From: Chloroflexi bacterium HGW-Chloroflexi-4
GTDB lineage: Bacteria; Chloroflexota; Anaerolineae; Anaerolineales; Anaerolineaceae
Direction of reading: 5' to 3'
Assembly (NCBI GenBank): GCA_002840715.1
Contig: PHBW01000037.1
Span: 1-47,629, forward strand
Length of the DNA: 47,629 nt
The notes under the pieces: model-generated
The model's input: only the letters and a program-made list of their open reading frames with translations
Told to the model about the DNA's origin: nothing
Database searches by the model: none
In this document: positions 14,953 to 23,954 of the stretch, piece by piece
How the letters are laid out: every line of letters begins with the position of its first letter
How positions within the stretch are numbered: position 1 is the first letter of the stretch
Translations under genes and position numbers: made by a program

Positions 14953-15396
14953 ATGAGTAGAGAACCCTTATTTAAAGGTTTGGTCATTGATGAATACGAC
15001 AACCCGGTAACCACCGGCAAGGTTGGAGAAGAGCCCTGTTACATTGTTAACGATGATGGTTTCATGCGCCACATACCCTCCGACCCCGTGGATATGGAAA
15101 TATTGAAGTCTTTTGGTGAGCAGATCAGCGGTAATGAAGAGTTGATTGCCGAACAAGCCACCAAAATGATGGGACAGGATGATCTTTTCACTCATGCGAT
15201 CATTGAAAACCAGTTAAAAAATATAGATCAACAATTTGCCCAGGTGTTGAAAATGGGTCTGCCCGAAGAAACACGTGTTTATTTAGGCATGATGGGTTTT
15301 AAAGTGGTTGTCAATATCCACGGCGAAGTGCTGCGCATCGATCAACCAGCAGCCAGGTCTGATGAAAATGGAAATGGTGACGATAATGGTGAGTAA
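14953..15396 (+). CDS. Conserved-looking protein of unknown function, 148 residues
   Basis: I do not recognise a family. The protein is acidic, with no membrane segment or signal peptide. The first ~45 residues read as a small beta domain (FKGLVIDEYDNPVTTGKV, CYIVNDDGFMRHI), then a helical middle, a conserved-looking EETRVYLGMMGFKVVVNI strand and a disordered Asn/Gly/Asp tail. ATG 14953 is preceded by AAGGTG at 14941-14946. The thioredoxin-TPR gene follows after 30 nt on the same strand, so the two likely form an operon. Possible partner of the redox chaperone, but that is inference from position only. Confidence 0.75.
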   Translation: MSREPLFKGLVIDEYDNPVTTGKVGEEPCYIVNDDGFMRHIPSDPVDMEILKSFGEQISGNEELIAEQATKMMGQDDLFTHAIIENQLKNIDQQFAQVLKMGLPEETRVYLGMMGFKVVVNIHGEVLRIDQPAARSDENGNGDDNGE

Positions 15397-15426
15397 CCAA
15401 TTGTCGTTAGTTCAGGAGATTTTGTC

Positions 15427-16260
15427 ATGATGTCCGAGTATATTAAATCGGTCACCGAAAGTGATTTTGAATATGAAGTGCTGGCCTATTCGCAGAATAC
15501 ACCTGTGATCGTGGATTTCTGGGCGGAATGGTGCAAGCCTTGCAAGATGCTTACTCCCATCCTTGAGAAATTAGTCGATGAAGCCGGCGGCACCTTCAGG
15601 CTTGCCAAAGTGGATGCGGATGTTAATCCGAATCTGGTGTTGAAATACAGCGTTCGCAGCATCCCCACTGTATTGGCATTCAGCCAGGGTAGCCGCATCA
15701 GTGAATTTGCAGGTCTGCAGCCAGAACCACGGGTGAAAGAATTTATTAATCAAATTCTACCTCCCAGCCCAGCCAGCTTACTGGTGCAAAAAGGCGACAG
15801 TCTACTTGCAATGGGTGATCTTGAGTCATCGCGTCAGGCATACGACGAAGCGTTAAAAATCACCGAAGAAACCCCAGGAGCGCTGCTCGGGTTGATCAAG
15901 ATTAATTTACTTGAGGGTAATGCACCTGCCGCCCGTGCCAGTTTGAGAGTGTTTCCGGCTTGCAAGGAATACAGCGAAGCCGAGAGGCTGCTGCCTTTGA
16001 TGAAAGCCATGCAAGATGCTGTTAGTGGCAGTTTGCCTAATGACACAGATCTTGACCTTGCATTTCAAAATTCCTTGCGCCTTGCCTTACGCGGCAACAT
16101 TCTTGCCTGCCTGGATGGCATGATGGATATTTTGCGAACGGATAAACATTTCAGGCGTGAACGCGGCAAAGAAGTAGTGTTGGCTATCTTGGATCTTCTC
16201 GACCAGGAAAGCGACCTGACTCGCCAATATCGTAAAGAACTGACGAATATCCTTTTTTAG
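15427..16260 (+). CDS. Thioredoxin-TPR protein (CnoX/YbbN type)
   Basis: CnoX/YbbN proteins are redox-linked holdases that hand substrates to the chaperones GroEL and DnaK. The 277 residues consist of a thioredoxin domain (1-110) with an intact active-site WCKPC (Cys 36, Cys 39) and cis-Pro in VRSIPTVLAF, then a TPR half (about 115-275) with DLESSRQAYDEAL and AAARASL-type helices. E. coli YbbN has lost one Cys, whereas here both are present, so the protein could also reduce disulfides. CAGGAG precedes the ATG; the second ATG at 15430 is an alternative. Upstream partner is the 148-residue unknown. Confidence 0.92.
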   Translation: MMSEYIKSVTESDFEYEVLAYSQNTPVIVDFWAEWCKPCKMLTPILEKLVDEAGGTFRLAKVDADVNPNLVLKYSVRSIPTVLAFSQGSRISEFAGLQPEPRVKEFINQILPPSPASLLVQKGDSLLAMGDLESSRQAYDEALKITEETPGALLGLIKINLLEGNAPAARASLRVFPACKEYSEAERLLPLMKAMQDAVSGSLPNDTDLDLAFQNSLRLALRGNILACLDGMMDILRTDKHFRRERGKEVVLAILDLLDQESDLTRQYRKELTNILF

Positions 16261-16294
16261 GGACATTGTTACAAAAAAAATAATTAGCAAATCC

Positions 16295-16325
16295 CCCGTG
16301 GTTTTAAAACCGCGGGAGAATTTTT
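16295..16325. terminator. Terminator between thioredoxin-TPR gene and beta-mannosidase
   Basis: An 11-bp stem (16295-16305 with 16306-16316, one G-U) is followed by TTTTT at 16321-16325. It sits between convergent genes. The T-run favours the plus strand. Confidence 0.85.
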
Positions 16326-16359
16326 AGTCCATTATTATGGCGATTATTGTTCGACGTTT

Positions 16360-18909
16360 CTAAATCAGAAATTTAAATACAAACCAATAGACCATATTGT
16401 GCCAGGTAAAGCGGGTTTTCAAGCGCCATAGATTATCTTGCAACAAAGTCCCTGAAAAATCCACGTCAGCCATGCTCAAGATATGCACGTTGTCTTGCAG
16501 GTCTGCTGCATTCACCCCTTTAGGCAAGGCAAAGGTCAGATTGATTGTTTTACCGCCTTCAATATCGATAAAGTTATCTGATAACGGCGTATTTATACCG
16601 TCGATTTCGACATACGCAAATCGAGTGTAGGTGTCTGTCTGGAGGTTTAAACTGCCTGTCTCGCCATCCGCAGAAATTGCCACCTTAATGTTTGGTTTTT
16701 GCAATGAAGCTTCCTTATCAGCCACGAGCAAGTTGGATTGAGTGGAAATGATCTTGCCTTCGTCATCCAAAAGATCCAAAATCAATGCGGCATCCTGTTT
16801 CTTGAAAGCCCCTAAATGTTGTGCAAAAGGAATCGTTTCTACTTTATCAGCCCGGTTTCTGGCAATTTTCACCTGCTGGCTTTGGGTGTAAATAATATTG
16901 CCCGAGAAATCCACCAGACGCCACACCAGGCTGCCTGAAAATTCTTTGGGCAAATCGTTGATAACAGATACACTAGCCTCATTTTTATGCATTTCAGCAG
17001 AGACACAAACCATCTTGTTGAAGTGCTTGGCGCGATATTGAACCGCTTTGAATTGCTTTTGGTAATCAATCCCCGCCCATGAAGCCACCGGCCAGCAATC
17101 GTTATACTGCCAGTAGATTGCGCCGTTGCAGCGGCCTGAATTGCGCCGCCAAAATTCAGTGGCCATGCGCACTGTTTCAGATTGGATCAACTGCGAAAGG
17201 TAAATAAAACTTTCAAGCGTGGAGGGGTTGCGGTACTTCGAAAGCACATAAAACAACATCTTTTCATTGCCGCCAATCGATTTCTGATGAAGCTGCATGA
17301 CAGGGTCAAAGAGCGTCGGTTTTTCTGCATTCGTAAAGCTGCGAATGGTGAGCATGTTTGGCAGGGATTCCACCCCAAATTCGGAACAAAAGCGTGTGGG
17401 GTAATTGCGAAAACTCTCAAGCGGCTGCAGGCCGTGCCAGACGTGCCACAAATGGGTATCACCGTCTTTGAGTGAGTTGGCTGCGATCTCAGGCGCGCTG
17501 GAGGAGGGGGAGCTTGACCAGTAAGGCGTCTGGCTGTCTTCAGCAGAGACCCACTCCTTTAGCTGGTAAAAGAAGAAAGCGTCATGACTCTTTCGCCTAG
17601 GTTTTTTGAAAGACATGCTCATCATTTTTATTTCATTATTGCCGCACCAGAGTGCCAGGCTGGCATGGTGGCGCAGGCGGCGCACGTTATCAATCACTTC
17701 CAGTTTTACGTTTTCAAGAAAAGTAGAGTCGCCCAGCGGATATTCAGCACAGGCAAAGGCGAAATCTTGCCAGACCAGAATGCCGTATTCATCGCACAAT
17801 TCATAAAAAGTGTCTGATTCGTAATAGCCGCCGCCCCAAACACGCAGCATATTCATGTTGGCATCACGCGCACTCTTGATATAAAAATCCAGATCTTCGC
17901 GACTGGTACGGGTGACAAAACTGTCTGACGGGATCCAATCGCCGCCTTTGGCGAAAATAGGAACTTCATTCACCAGAAATCTGAAATTCCTGCCCCATTG
18001 GTCCGGTCCGTTATCCAGCCGAATGGTGCGCAGGCCGATGTGCCTCTTCCAGCTATCCAGTGGCGTTTTATTGTTTTTTACTTCAACCAGGTCTATCGCA
18101 AGGTCATATAAGGGTTGTTCCCCTAATCCGTTGCACCACCAGAGTTTTGGCTCATCTACAATAATTTTGAAGCAAGTATGCTCGGTTACAAGCGGCACAG
18201 TATTGGTGTGTTTCTTTCCTTCAGGGTCAATCAAGGTATAGATCAGTTCCAACGCCTCAGAAAAATCATTGTATTTCTCGGCATCAACACACACCTCCAA
18301 TTCAACCTGACCCGCGTTGTGTTTTTGTTCAATGCTGAGATTGGTCAATCTGGCCTTGCTGTATCCTTCAATCGCAATGCTGCCATGGATGCCAACTGGC
18401 GCCAGGTTTGGACCCCAATCCCAGCCAAAGTGGCACTGCGGTTTGCGAATATGGGCGGCATTGTCTGCCATGCCTATGGCGAACAGCGGGTTTTCATTAT
18501 TTTTTGCACGGATGTAAGGCAGCGGGCTGCTGAAATAGATCAATATCTCGTTTTCACCCTTCTTCAACAGGGGTTTAACCGACAGGCGGTAAATGCGGTG
18601 GGCATTTTCGCAACTGGCAATCTTCGAGCCGTTCAGTTTTATGCTTGCCAGGGTATCCAGACCGCCAATAACCAGTTCAACCTGATCATTTGTCAGCATC
18701 TCTTCATCAATGGTAAAAACCATAGAATAAATAAAATCTTTTTCTGCAATTTTGGTGGATGCTGTTTCGTTCAACCCCCAAAATGGATCTTCGATTTTGC
18801 CTGCCTGCATCAGGTCTAGGTAATTACACCCGGGAAGCTCTCCGTTGATGTTCCCGGACTTGCCTGCTTCTTGAAGCTGCCAAGTTCCTGCCAAATCGAT
18901 TTTTTGCAT
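16360..18909 (-). CDS. Glycoside hydrolase family 2 beta-mannosidase
   Basis: Cleaves terminal beta-mannose from manno-oligosaccharides or glycan cores. The 849 residues carry the GH2 domains in order: sugar-binding (1-185), Ig-like (185-300), TIM barrel (300-570), C-terminal beta domains. In the barrel the acid/base is Glu 426 in WCGNNEIKMM and the nucleophile is Glu 510 in CSEFGVESLP. RVWGGGYYESDTFYELCDE and HFGWDWGPNLAPVG are typical of beta-mannosidases rather than beta-galactosidases. No signal peptide, so it is cytoplasmic and acts on imported sugars. GGGAGAAC precedes the ATG. Divergent from an AraC regulator that likely controls it. Confidence 0.95.
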   Translation of the reverse strand: MQKIDLAGTWQLQEAGKSGNINGELPGCNYLDLMQAGKIEDPFWGLNETASTKIAEKDFIYSMVFTIDEEMLTNDQVELVIGGLDTLASIKLNGSKIASCENAHRIYRLSVKPLLKKGENEILIYFSSPLPYIRAKNNENPLFAIGMADNAAHIRKPQCHFGWDWGPNLAPVGIHGSIAIEGYSKARLTNLSIEQKHNAGQVELEVCVDAEKYNDFSEALELIYTLIDPEGKKHTNTVPLVTEHTCFKIIVDEPKLWWCNGLGEQPLYDLAIDLVEVKNNKTPLDSWKRHIGLRTIRLDNGPDQWGRNFRFLVNEVPIFAKGGDWIPSDSFVTRTSREDLDFYIKSARDANMNMLRVWGGGYYESDTFYELCDEYGILVWQDFAFACAEYPLGDSTFLENVKLEVIDNVRRLRHHASLALWCGNNEIKMMSMSFKKPRRKSHDAFFFYQLKEWVSAEDSQTPYWSSSPSSSAPEIAANSLKDGDTHLWHVWHGLQPLESFRNYPTRFCSEFGVESLPNMLTIRSFTNAEKPTLFDPVMQLHQKSIGGNEKMLFYVLSKYRNPSTLESFIYLSQLIQSETVRMATEFWRRNSGRCNGAIYWQYNDCWPVASWAGIDYQKQFKAVQYRAKHFNKMVCVSAEMHKNEASVSVINDLPKEFSGSLVWRLVDFSGNIIYTQSQQVKIARNRADKVETIPFAQHLGAFKKQDAALILDLLDDEGKIISTQSNLLVADKEASLQKPNIKVAISADGETGSLNLQTDTYTRFAYVEIDGINTPLSDNFIDIEGGKTINLTFALPKGVNAADLQDNVHILSMADVDFSGTLLQDNLWRLKTRFTWHNMVYWFVFKFLI

Positions 18910-18986
18910 TAGGTTCTCCCGCTTGATGATTTTGACGAATGATTACTGATAGAAGAATAGCATTTTTCTGTTATCATGGTGGCAAT

Positions 18987-19014
18987 AATTCAAGCAAATT
19001 TGTAAAAATTCAAG
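18987..19014. promoter_or_regulatory. Direct repeat AATTCAAG, candidate AraC operator
   Basis: AATTCAAG occurs at 18987-18994 and 19007-19014, 20 nt apart (two helical turns), in the 112-bp divergent intergenic region. AraC-family regulators commonly bind paired direct half-sites about 21 bp apart. Confidence 0.4.
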
Positions 19015-19021
19015 GTCCATT

Positions 19022-19729
19022 ATGTCAACTTCACAAGCCTTAAAAGAAATGAAAAACACTTTAATCTCGGGCTATGACCATTATTCCCGTGAAGACGAGC
19101 GTCATCTGATGAACCGGCTTCTCAAAGGGGATCTCAAGGTACTTGAGGCTTATGCATCAACCCAATTTGTTTTGGCCTCGCAGCCGTTACGTTCCACCAA
19201 GAATTTGCTCATTTGCCTGGTGGCAGTCACCTGCCGTTATGCTGCAGATATTGGTGCAGATGGTAAACGTTGTTTTGTACTCAGTGATTATTTCATCAAT
19301 GAGATCGAAAAAATTGAAGATGAAGATCAGGCACGCGCCCTAGTGATGGATATGCTTACCCATTATCATGAACTGGTGCAGCAGGGCATGAGTAAAACCT
19401 ATACTCTGCCAGTGCGGCGTATCATCCGTTACATCTACGAAAATCTTTATGAACCTTGTCGGCTAGAGACCGTTGCAGAGGCTGTTAAACTGCATCCAAC
19501 TTATTTGTCTTACCTTTTCAAATCTGAGGTGGGGGTAACCCTTACCAGCTACGTGCGCAGCCAGAAAATGGAGGAAGCAAAAAAGCTGCTATCGAATACG
19601 GATTATTCCATTTCTCAGATCGCAGAAATGTTGGGGTATTCCAGTCTTTCCTATTTTTCAAAGGTATTTACAGTTTATTTCAACATTAATCCTAGCAAAT
19701 TAACGATTTCATTAATCTACGCAAAATAG
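19022..19729 (+). CDS. AraC-family transcriptional regulator
   Basis: A 235-residue regulator. The C-terminal ~100 residues are the double helix-turn-helix: RRIIRYIYENLYEPCRLETVAEAVKLHPTYLSYLFK then YSISQIAEMLGYSSLSYFSKVF, with the usual conserved pattern. The N-terminal ~125 residues are helical (LKNLLICLVAV-type) and lack a cupin sugar pocket, resembling the N-domains of AraC-type regulators of surface-signalling or two-component kinds. The ligand cannot be read. It is divergent from the beta-mannosidase gene and probably regulates it. No Shine-Dalgarno and no clear promoter are visible just upstream. A bidirectional terminator follows. Confidence 0.9.
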   Translation: MSTSQALKEMKNTLISGYDHYSREDERHLMNRLLKGDLKVLEAYASTQFVLASQPLRSTKNLLICLVAVTCRYAADIGADGKRCFVLSDYFINEIEKIEDEDQARALVMDMLTHYHELVQQGMSKTYTLPVRRIIRYIYENLYEPCRLETVAEAVKLHPTYLSYLFKSEVGVTLTSYVRSQKMEEAKKLLSNTDYSISQIAEMLGYSSLSYFSKVFTVYFNINPSKLTISLIYAK

Positions 19730-19735
19730 AAATTA

Positions 19736-19768
19736 AAAAAAAGAGCTGACGGACTGTCAGCTCTTTTT
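19736..19768. terminator. Bidirectional terminator between AraC gene and lipoprotein gene
   Basis: AAAAAGAGCTGAC stem (to 19750) with a GGACT loop and GTCAGCTCTTTTT (19756-19768). T-runs on both strands suit the convergent arrangement. Confidence 0.9.
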
Positions 19769-19782
19769 ACAAAAAAACTTGA

Positions 19783-20757
19783 CTACTTGACCAAAACCAG
19801 TTCACCCCAGGTGGTGGGATTGAATACCGACAAACCCGCGGCGCTTGAGAGCATGGTCATTTTTTTGTATGAATCCACATTATCATTGTCATCGACATTT
19901 ACGGCAAAACCCAGCCGCATACCGGCGGATGGTGTAATGCCGTAGAGTGACCAGGGGATGGCCGCTTCAATGCGGTAAACCGTATCCGATTCCCACTGTT
20001 TTGAAATCACAACCTGGCTGCGTTTTCCGGCAACGTTGGAGGGGTAAAACAAGTAAGCCCCAGATTCTATGTCACCAGCCTTACTGCCTGCAGAAATGCC
20101 AAGCTGATAATCATCAGCACTCAGGCTGGAGGTATAAAAATCACCCAAAAGATTTGTGTCTAGCAATATCTCAACCGTGTCCCCATTATAAATGTTGCCG
20201 CCGGCATAAGGCTGGTTATATATATCATCTGTAATTTTAAAGCCCAGGTAGAGGTTGGTGCTATCCCAGGCGACGGCGAAGGCACCTTCAAGATCAGCAT
20301 GATTAACCCAATTTGCTTTGCCCCAGGCGAAGTTAGGCATGGTGTATTTATTGGTTTTATCCACCCATTCAGCATAAGTGCCGTCTTGAACGGGGGCAGT
20401 ACTGAGATAATTTGCATAAAGCTGGGCGTTTGATCTAAACGCTGGGGCAGTGGTAGGCGCTGTTGTGGCAGTGACCACTATTATGACCGGGGTTATGGTT
20501 GCCGTTTCAGTAGCTGTGGGTTCTGGCGTGGCGGTTGCCGGTTCAATGGTCGGAATAAATGCAGTGCTGGTTGCAATCAAAGGAGGTGTAATGGTCGCCG
20601 GAATATTATGGCTGGTATCAAACAGGGCCGTCAATGTCGCGTTGGGGGTTCCCTGTTCGTCAACCCGTGTTAGGGTATATCCGAATGGTAAATTGCAGGC
20701 TGATAGAAGCAGCACGCAAATCAACAAACTGGATAATAGTGTTGTGGTCTTTTTCAT
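19783..20757 (-). CDS. Lipoprotein with Thr/Pro linker and CBM9-like domain
   Basis: A secreted lipoprotein. The start at 20757 gives a signal peptide with lipobox LLLSAC (Cys at ~21) and is preceded by GGAGGA; the longer frame would add a pointless extension. After the anchor comes a Thr/Pro/Ala linker (about 60-120), then a C-terminal domain resembling carbohydrate-binding module 9, with WDSTNLYLGFKITDD, GDTVEILLDTN and RIEAAIPWSLYGI. This points to binding of sugar at the cell surface. No enzyme domain is attached. It follows the beta-mannosidase region but is not cotranscribed with it. Confidence 0.85.
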   Translation of the reverse strand: MKKTTTLLSSLLICVLLLSACNLPFGYTLTRVDEQGTPNATLTALFDTSHNIPATITPPLIATSTAFIPTIEPATATPEPTATETATITPVIIVVTATTAPTTAPAFRSNAQLYANYLSTAPVQDGTYAEWVDKTNKYTMPNFAWGKANWVNHADLEGAFAVAWDSTNLYLGFKITDDIYNQPYAGGNIYNGDTVEILLDTNLLGDFYTSSLSADDYQLGISAGSKAGDIESGAYLFYPSNVAGKRSQVVISKQWESDTVYRIEAAIPWSLYGITPSAGMRLGFAVNVDDNDNVDSYKKMTMLSSAAGLSVFNPTTWGELVLVK

Positions 20758-20862
20758 ACTTCCTCCACTATAAGGTGAATCCATTGTTACCGAATACGAA
20801 AGTGCCATGTATTTTGTTGCAAGGTTCATACGAGAATTATAGCCGGATTCATGATTGCACTA

Positions 20863-21741
20863 TTAGGTGGTTTGCCATAGCAAATTGTTGTTGTCAAAGG
20901 TTGTTTGCAACCTTCCAGAATTATGCAGAAAGGCCAAATAAGAGCGGATGGTGCTGCCGACGAGTACATATTGGTTCCAATCCATGTTGAGCTGATAATG
21001 ATCGAATGTCAGTTTTAAGACGTCTTCAAACATCATTGGTTCCCGGCACCAGTCGAGCAATTTATCGCAGATTTCCAACACCTTATGACGATTGGCTACC
21101 ACCAATGGTTTGATGTCGTGGCAGGCTGGGGCATGGGCAGGGATGAACCATTTGCCCTCGAGCATTTCGACTTTATCCAGGGTGGCGAGATATGCACCCA
21201 CGTCATAAATGAATGAGGCATGGTACTTTTGTAAAATGTTGTCACCCATCATGCAGTCCGAAAGGAACCAGACACCATCATCCGTTTTGACGCCGAACAT
21301 GCCGAAATAATGCCCTTCGAGCGGTAGAATTTCAAGCCCATCTGGAAGTGTGAAATCAGTAAGATCGTTGGCTTCAGAAGCCGTTGACATCAGAAATTTG
21401 TTGCGCAGTTCTTTGACCGGAAAACCGCCGTAAAGAAAAGAAGGTTCAAGAATCGGAAAGCGATTGAAACAGGCTTCTATCCCGCTGGAGTAAGCCGGCA
21501 CATTCAAACGCTGTTGCAAAACCGCATTGCCGCCCACGTGATCCGCGTTGGAGTGGGTGTTGAGGATGAATTTCAACGTCCAACCTTGTTCGGCGAGGAT
21601 TCCCTGCACCTTGCGACCGGCATCCTTGTCGTTGCCACTGTCGATCAGGCAGACTTCCATCTCGCTTAGTTTGTAAATGCCCATCTTGGCCGGGGATTCA
21701 ATAAAATAGGTTTTTTCTCCAACCTGGTTCAGGTCGTACAT
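20863..21741 (-). CDS. Metallo-beta-lactamase-fold hydrolase
   Basis: A 292-residue MBL-fold protein of the flavodoxin/glyoxalase-like broad group. Metal-site blocks are THSNADHVGG (the usual HxHxDH has Asn for the second His), GHYFGMFGV, SDCMMGD and IPAHAPACH. The C-terminal ~70 residues form a winged-helix-like tail (RHKVLEICDKLLDWC), as in several GloB-like families. The lost second His suggests altered metal stoichiometry or a single metal. It is likely a thioester or ester hydrolase, but substrate is unknown. GAGGT precedes the ATG. It lies 3 nt after the acetyltransferase gene, so they share an mRNA. Confidence 0.88.
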   Translation of the reverse strand: MYDLNQVGEKTYFIESPAKMGIYKLSEMEVCLIDSGNDKDAGRKVQGILAEQGWTLKFILNTHSNADHVGGNAVLQQRLNVPAYSSGIEACFNRFPILEPSFLYGGFPVKELRNKFLMSTASEANDLTDFTLPDGLEILPLEGHYFGMFGVKTDDGVWFLSDCMMGDNILQKYHASFIYDVGAYLATLDKVEMLEGKWFIPAHAPACHDIKPLVVANRHKVLEICDKLLDWCREPMMFEDVLKLTFDHYQLNMDWNQYVLVGSTIRSYLAFLHNSGRLQTTFDNNNLLWQTT

Positions 21742-21744
21742 GCG

Positions 21745-22293
21745 TTACCTCGTTGCTTTCCATTCTTGTTCCAGCATGGCATAAATCACATCATCACACC
21801 AATTGCCGCGAATAAGCACACTTTGTAAAAAATGTCCTTCACGCCGAAATCCAAGTTTCTCAAGCAATCGACTTGATCGGACGTTATCAGGGTCAACGGA
21901 AGCGGTGACGCGGTGTTTTCCTAATTGACCAAAAAGATACCCTAAAATCGCATTGACTGCTTCAAACGCGCAGCCCTGCCCTTGATATTCAGGCGCGAGG
22001 GTGTAGCCAATTTCCACTTGGGCGCCGTCCTCCAAAAAGTGCAAGCCGATATCTCCAATCAGCTGGCTGTTGTGTAGATAAACTCCCAATTGCAGCCAGG
22101 TATTGGGTGTGTTTGGAATGACCATCAAGTTTTGATGGATAAAATACTCAACTTCTTGTAGGCTGGGGGGATTCCAGGACTGGAACTTATAGACTGTGTC
22201 GTTACTTCGATAAGCTAAAAAGGCCTCTTTGTCTTGAAGGCTGAGAGTCTTTATGAATAATCTGTCTGTATTGATGATTTCAAAAAAGCTCAT
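21745..22293 (-). CDS. GNAT-family N-acetyltransferase (RimJ/RimL type)
   Basis: Transfers acetyl from acetyl-CoA to a protein N-terminus or small amine. Of the 182 residues the family motifs are INTDRLFIKTLSLQDKEAFL at the start, IGYTLAPEYQGQGCAFEAV (acetyl-CoA pyrophosphate loop QGQG) and VDPDNVRSSRLLEKLGFRREG. I use the ATG at 22293; a longer frame to 22338 would overlap the nitroreductase stop and add 15 unrelated residues. The spacing is 13 nt from the upstream nitroreductase gene. Substrate is not predictable. Confidence 0.9.
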   Translation of the reverse strand: MSFFEIINTDRLFIKTLSLQDKEAFLAYRSNDTVYKFQSWNPPSLQEVEYFIHQNLMVIPNTPNTWLQLGVYLHNSQLIGDIGLHFLEDGAQVEIGYTLAPEYQGQGCAFEAVNAILGYLFGQLGKHRVTASVDPDNVRSSRLLEKLGFRREGHFLQSVLIRGNWCDDVIYAMLEQEWKATR

Positions 22294-22306
22294 TACAATA
22301 GCCGAT

Positions 22307-22807
22307 CTACCACTTATCCCGGTGGATCCTTTTGGCATTGAAACGATCTGTAGGTGTTTTGGTGTCAGTCGGATACCCCACGGCGATGATGCTCAGTGGA
22401 ATGACGGTCTCTGGAAGTTCTAATAAGTTCTGCACAGGTTTTACCCTGTCCTTGTCTGGGTAGACCCCCAGCCACACCGCTCCGAGACCAAGGTCAGTGG
22501 CTTCGATCAGAATATTTTCTGTGGCAGCTGAACAATCCTGTACCCAAAAGCCTTTATTGGTTTCAAGAACCAAATCTCCACAGACAACAATCGCACAGGC
22601 TGCATCTCTTAACATTTGAGAATACGGGTGGAATTTTGGAATCTCATAAAGGATTTCTTTATCTGTGATCACAATAAAGTGCCAAGGTTGTTGATTACCT
22701 GCAGAGGGTGCCGCCATTGCAGCTTTTAATAGCAATTCAATGGAATCTTCAGAAATTTCTTGTTTGGTGTATTTACGGATGCTTCTGCGGTTGAAAATGG
22801 CATTCAT
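22307..22807 (-). CDS. Nitroreductase-family FMN-dependent oxidoreductase
   Basis: A 166-residue nitroreductase-fold enzyme that uses FMN and NAD(P)H. FMN-contact blocks are RRSIRKYTKQEI (residues 6-17) and AAPSAGNQQPWHFIVI (about 36-51), and IEATDLGLGAVWLGVYPD (about 102-119). The physiological acceptor is unknown; many such proteins act on nitroaromatics, quinones or flavins. GGGAG precedes ATG 22807; the longer frame adds 28 residues without family similarity. It is the first gene of the GNAT-MBL group. Confidence 0.9.
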   Translation of the reverse strand: MNAIFNRRSIRKYTKQEISEDSIELLLKAAMAAPSAGNQQPWHFIVITDKEILYEIPKFHPYSQMLRDAACAIVVCGDLVLETNKGFWVQDCSAATENILIEATDLGLGAVWLGVYPDKDRVKPVQNLLELPETVIPLSIIAVGYPTDTKTPTDRFNAKRIHRDKW

Positions 22808-22926
22808 GTATGGAGACTCCCTGATAACTTCTTTGAACGCGATAAAATCAATGATGTCTAAAATTATCTCATATCTTTTTGAAGGGGACAATTAAAATGA
22901 CATGTAAACGAAAATCCACCTTTAAA

Positions 22927-23859
22927 TTAATCTGAATTATTAAACGCTGTTTTTAAAATGTCAATACGTTTTTCGATGATCTGATGTACGAATTCACTTG
23001 ATTCTGCGATTTCGAATCCATGAATTGTACCAATGGTTTCAATCAGCTCAACTTGTACACCGCTTTTTTGGAGCGCTTCAGCGAAATTAATGCCTTCATC
23101 GCGCAGGCAGTCGAACTCTGCCACTTCAATATAGGTGGGTGGCAGTCCTTCCAAGGAGGCAGCTTCAATTGGAGAAGCGTATCCTCTATCCGCACCTAGT
23201 TCACTTTTGAGATACAACTTCCACATTTTTTCAGTCTGGCGTGAATTCCATAAAGGTGTGTCAATGTATTGTTTTATAGAATCGGTTTCTTGTCTGGCGT
23301 CTGTTACCGGGTAGATCAGCAGTTGAAAACAGGCCGTCGACGTGTTTCTATCTAGAGCCATTAAATTGACAGCCGCAGCCAATGCGCCGCCGGCGCTGTC
23401 TCCGCCAATCGCGATCTTGTTTGCATCAATGCCGAGCTCCTGCGCATGTTGGTGTACCCATTCAAATGCGACGTAGCAATCTTCAGCGCCAACCGGAAAG
23501 GCAAATTTGGGTGCCAGCCTGTAATCAACATATACCACTTTACAGGGGGTTTTTAATGCATAGGTACAAACAAGGGTTTTCAGGTAAGGGGAGGCTTTCA
23601 AGACAAAGGCTCCACCGTGTAAATAGACCAGGCAAGGGGCGTCTCTTTGAATATTCTCGGGTTCATAAATGGTAATGTCAATCAATCCACCTTGATAACC
23701 CGGGATCGTGCGTTTGGTTGACTTCACGCCTTCATTCAGTTTGACCATATCGAATCCGGTTGAAATTACGCCGTTCAAAATGGGCAAGACCCACGGTGCC
23801 AACGGCAGTTGTATTTTTTCGTATTTGACGAAGTCAGCATGAATCTTGTATTTGCCCAT
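22927..23859 (-). CDS. Alpha/beta hydrolase, HSL/lipase family
   Basis: A cytoplasmic esterase of the hormone-sensitive-lipase type. Key motifs: HGGAFVLKAS (oxyanion hole), GDSAGGALAA (nucleophile Ser), an acid in EVAEFDCLRDEG and the catalytic His in IGTIHGFEI. The 310 residues have family-typical length, and no export signal is visible. I use ATG 23859, with TTGGAG upstream. A degenerate copy of the TetR-type operator (23931-23948) lies about 80 nt upstream, suggesting control by the TetR protein at 24849. Likely substrates are short-chain esters. Confidence 0.93.
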   Translation of the reverse strand: MGKYKIHADFVKYEKIQLPLAPWVLPILNGVISTGFDMVKLNEGVKSTKRTIPGYQGGLIDITIYEPENIQRDAPCLVYLHGGAFVLKASPYLKTLVCTYALKTPCKVVYVDYRLAPKFAFPVGAEDCYVAFEWVHQHAQELGIDANKIAIGGDSAGGALAAAVNLMALDRNTSTACFQLLIYPVTDARQETDSIKQYIDTPLWNSRQTEKMWKLYLKSELGADRGYASPIEAASLEGLPPTYIEVAEFDCLRDEGINFAEALQKSGVQVELIETIGTIHGFEIAESSEFVHQIIEKRIDILKTAFNNSD

Positions 23860-23930
23860 TAATATACTCCAATAATCACAACTAAATTCTCGGCACTTCA
23901 CTGTGGTCCATTGCTTGAGGATATTGAAAT

Positions 23931-23948
23931 ATACCCTTTACAGTGTAA
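23931..23948. promoter_or_regulatory. Degenerate TetR operator upstream of the alpha/beta hydrolase
   Basis: ATACCC-N6-GTGTAA matches the TTACAC-N6-GTGTAR pattern at 4/6 on the left arm and fully on the right. The inner TTACAGTGTAA (23938-23948) is itself a palindrome. See the two stronger copies at 24769 and 24809. Confidence 0.4.
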
Positions 23949-23954
23949 TTTGTG

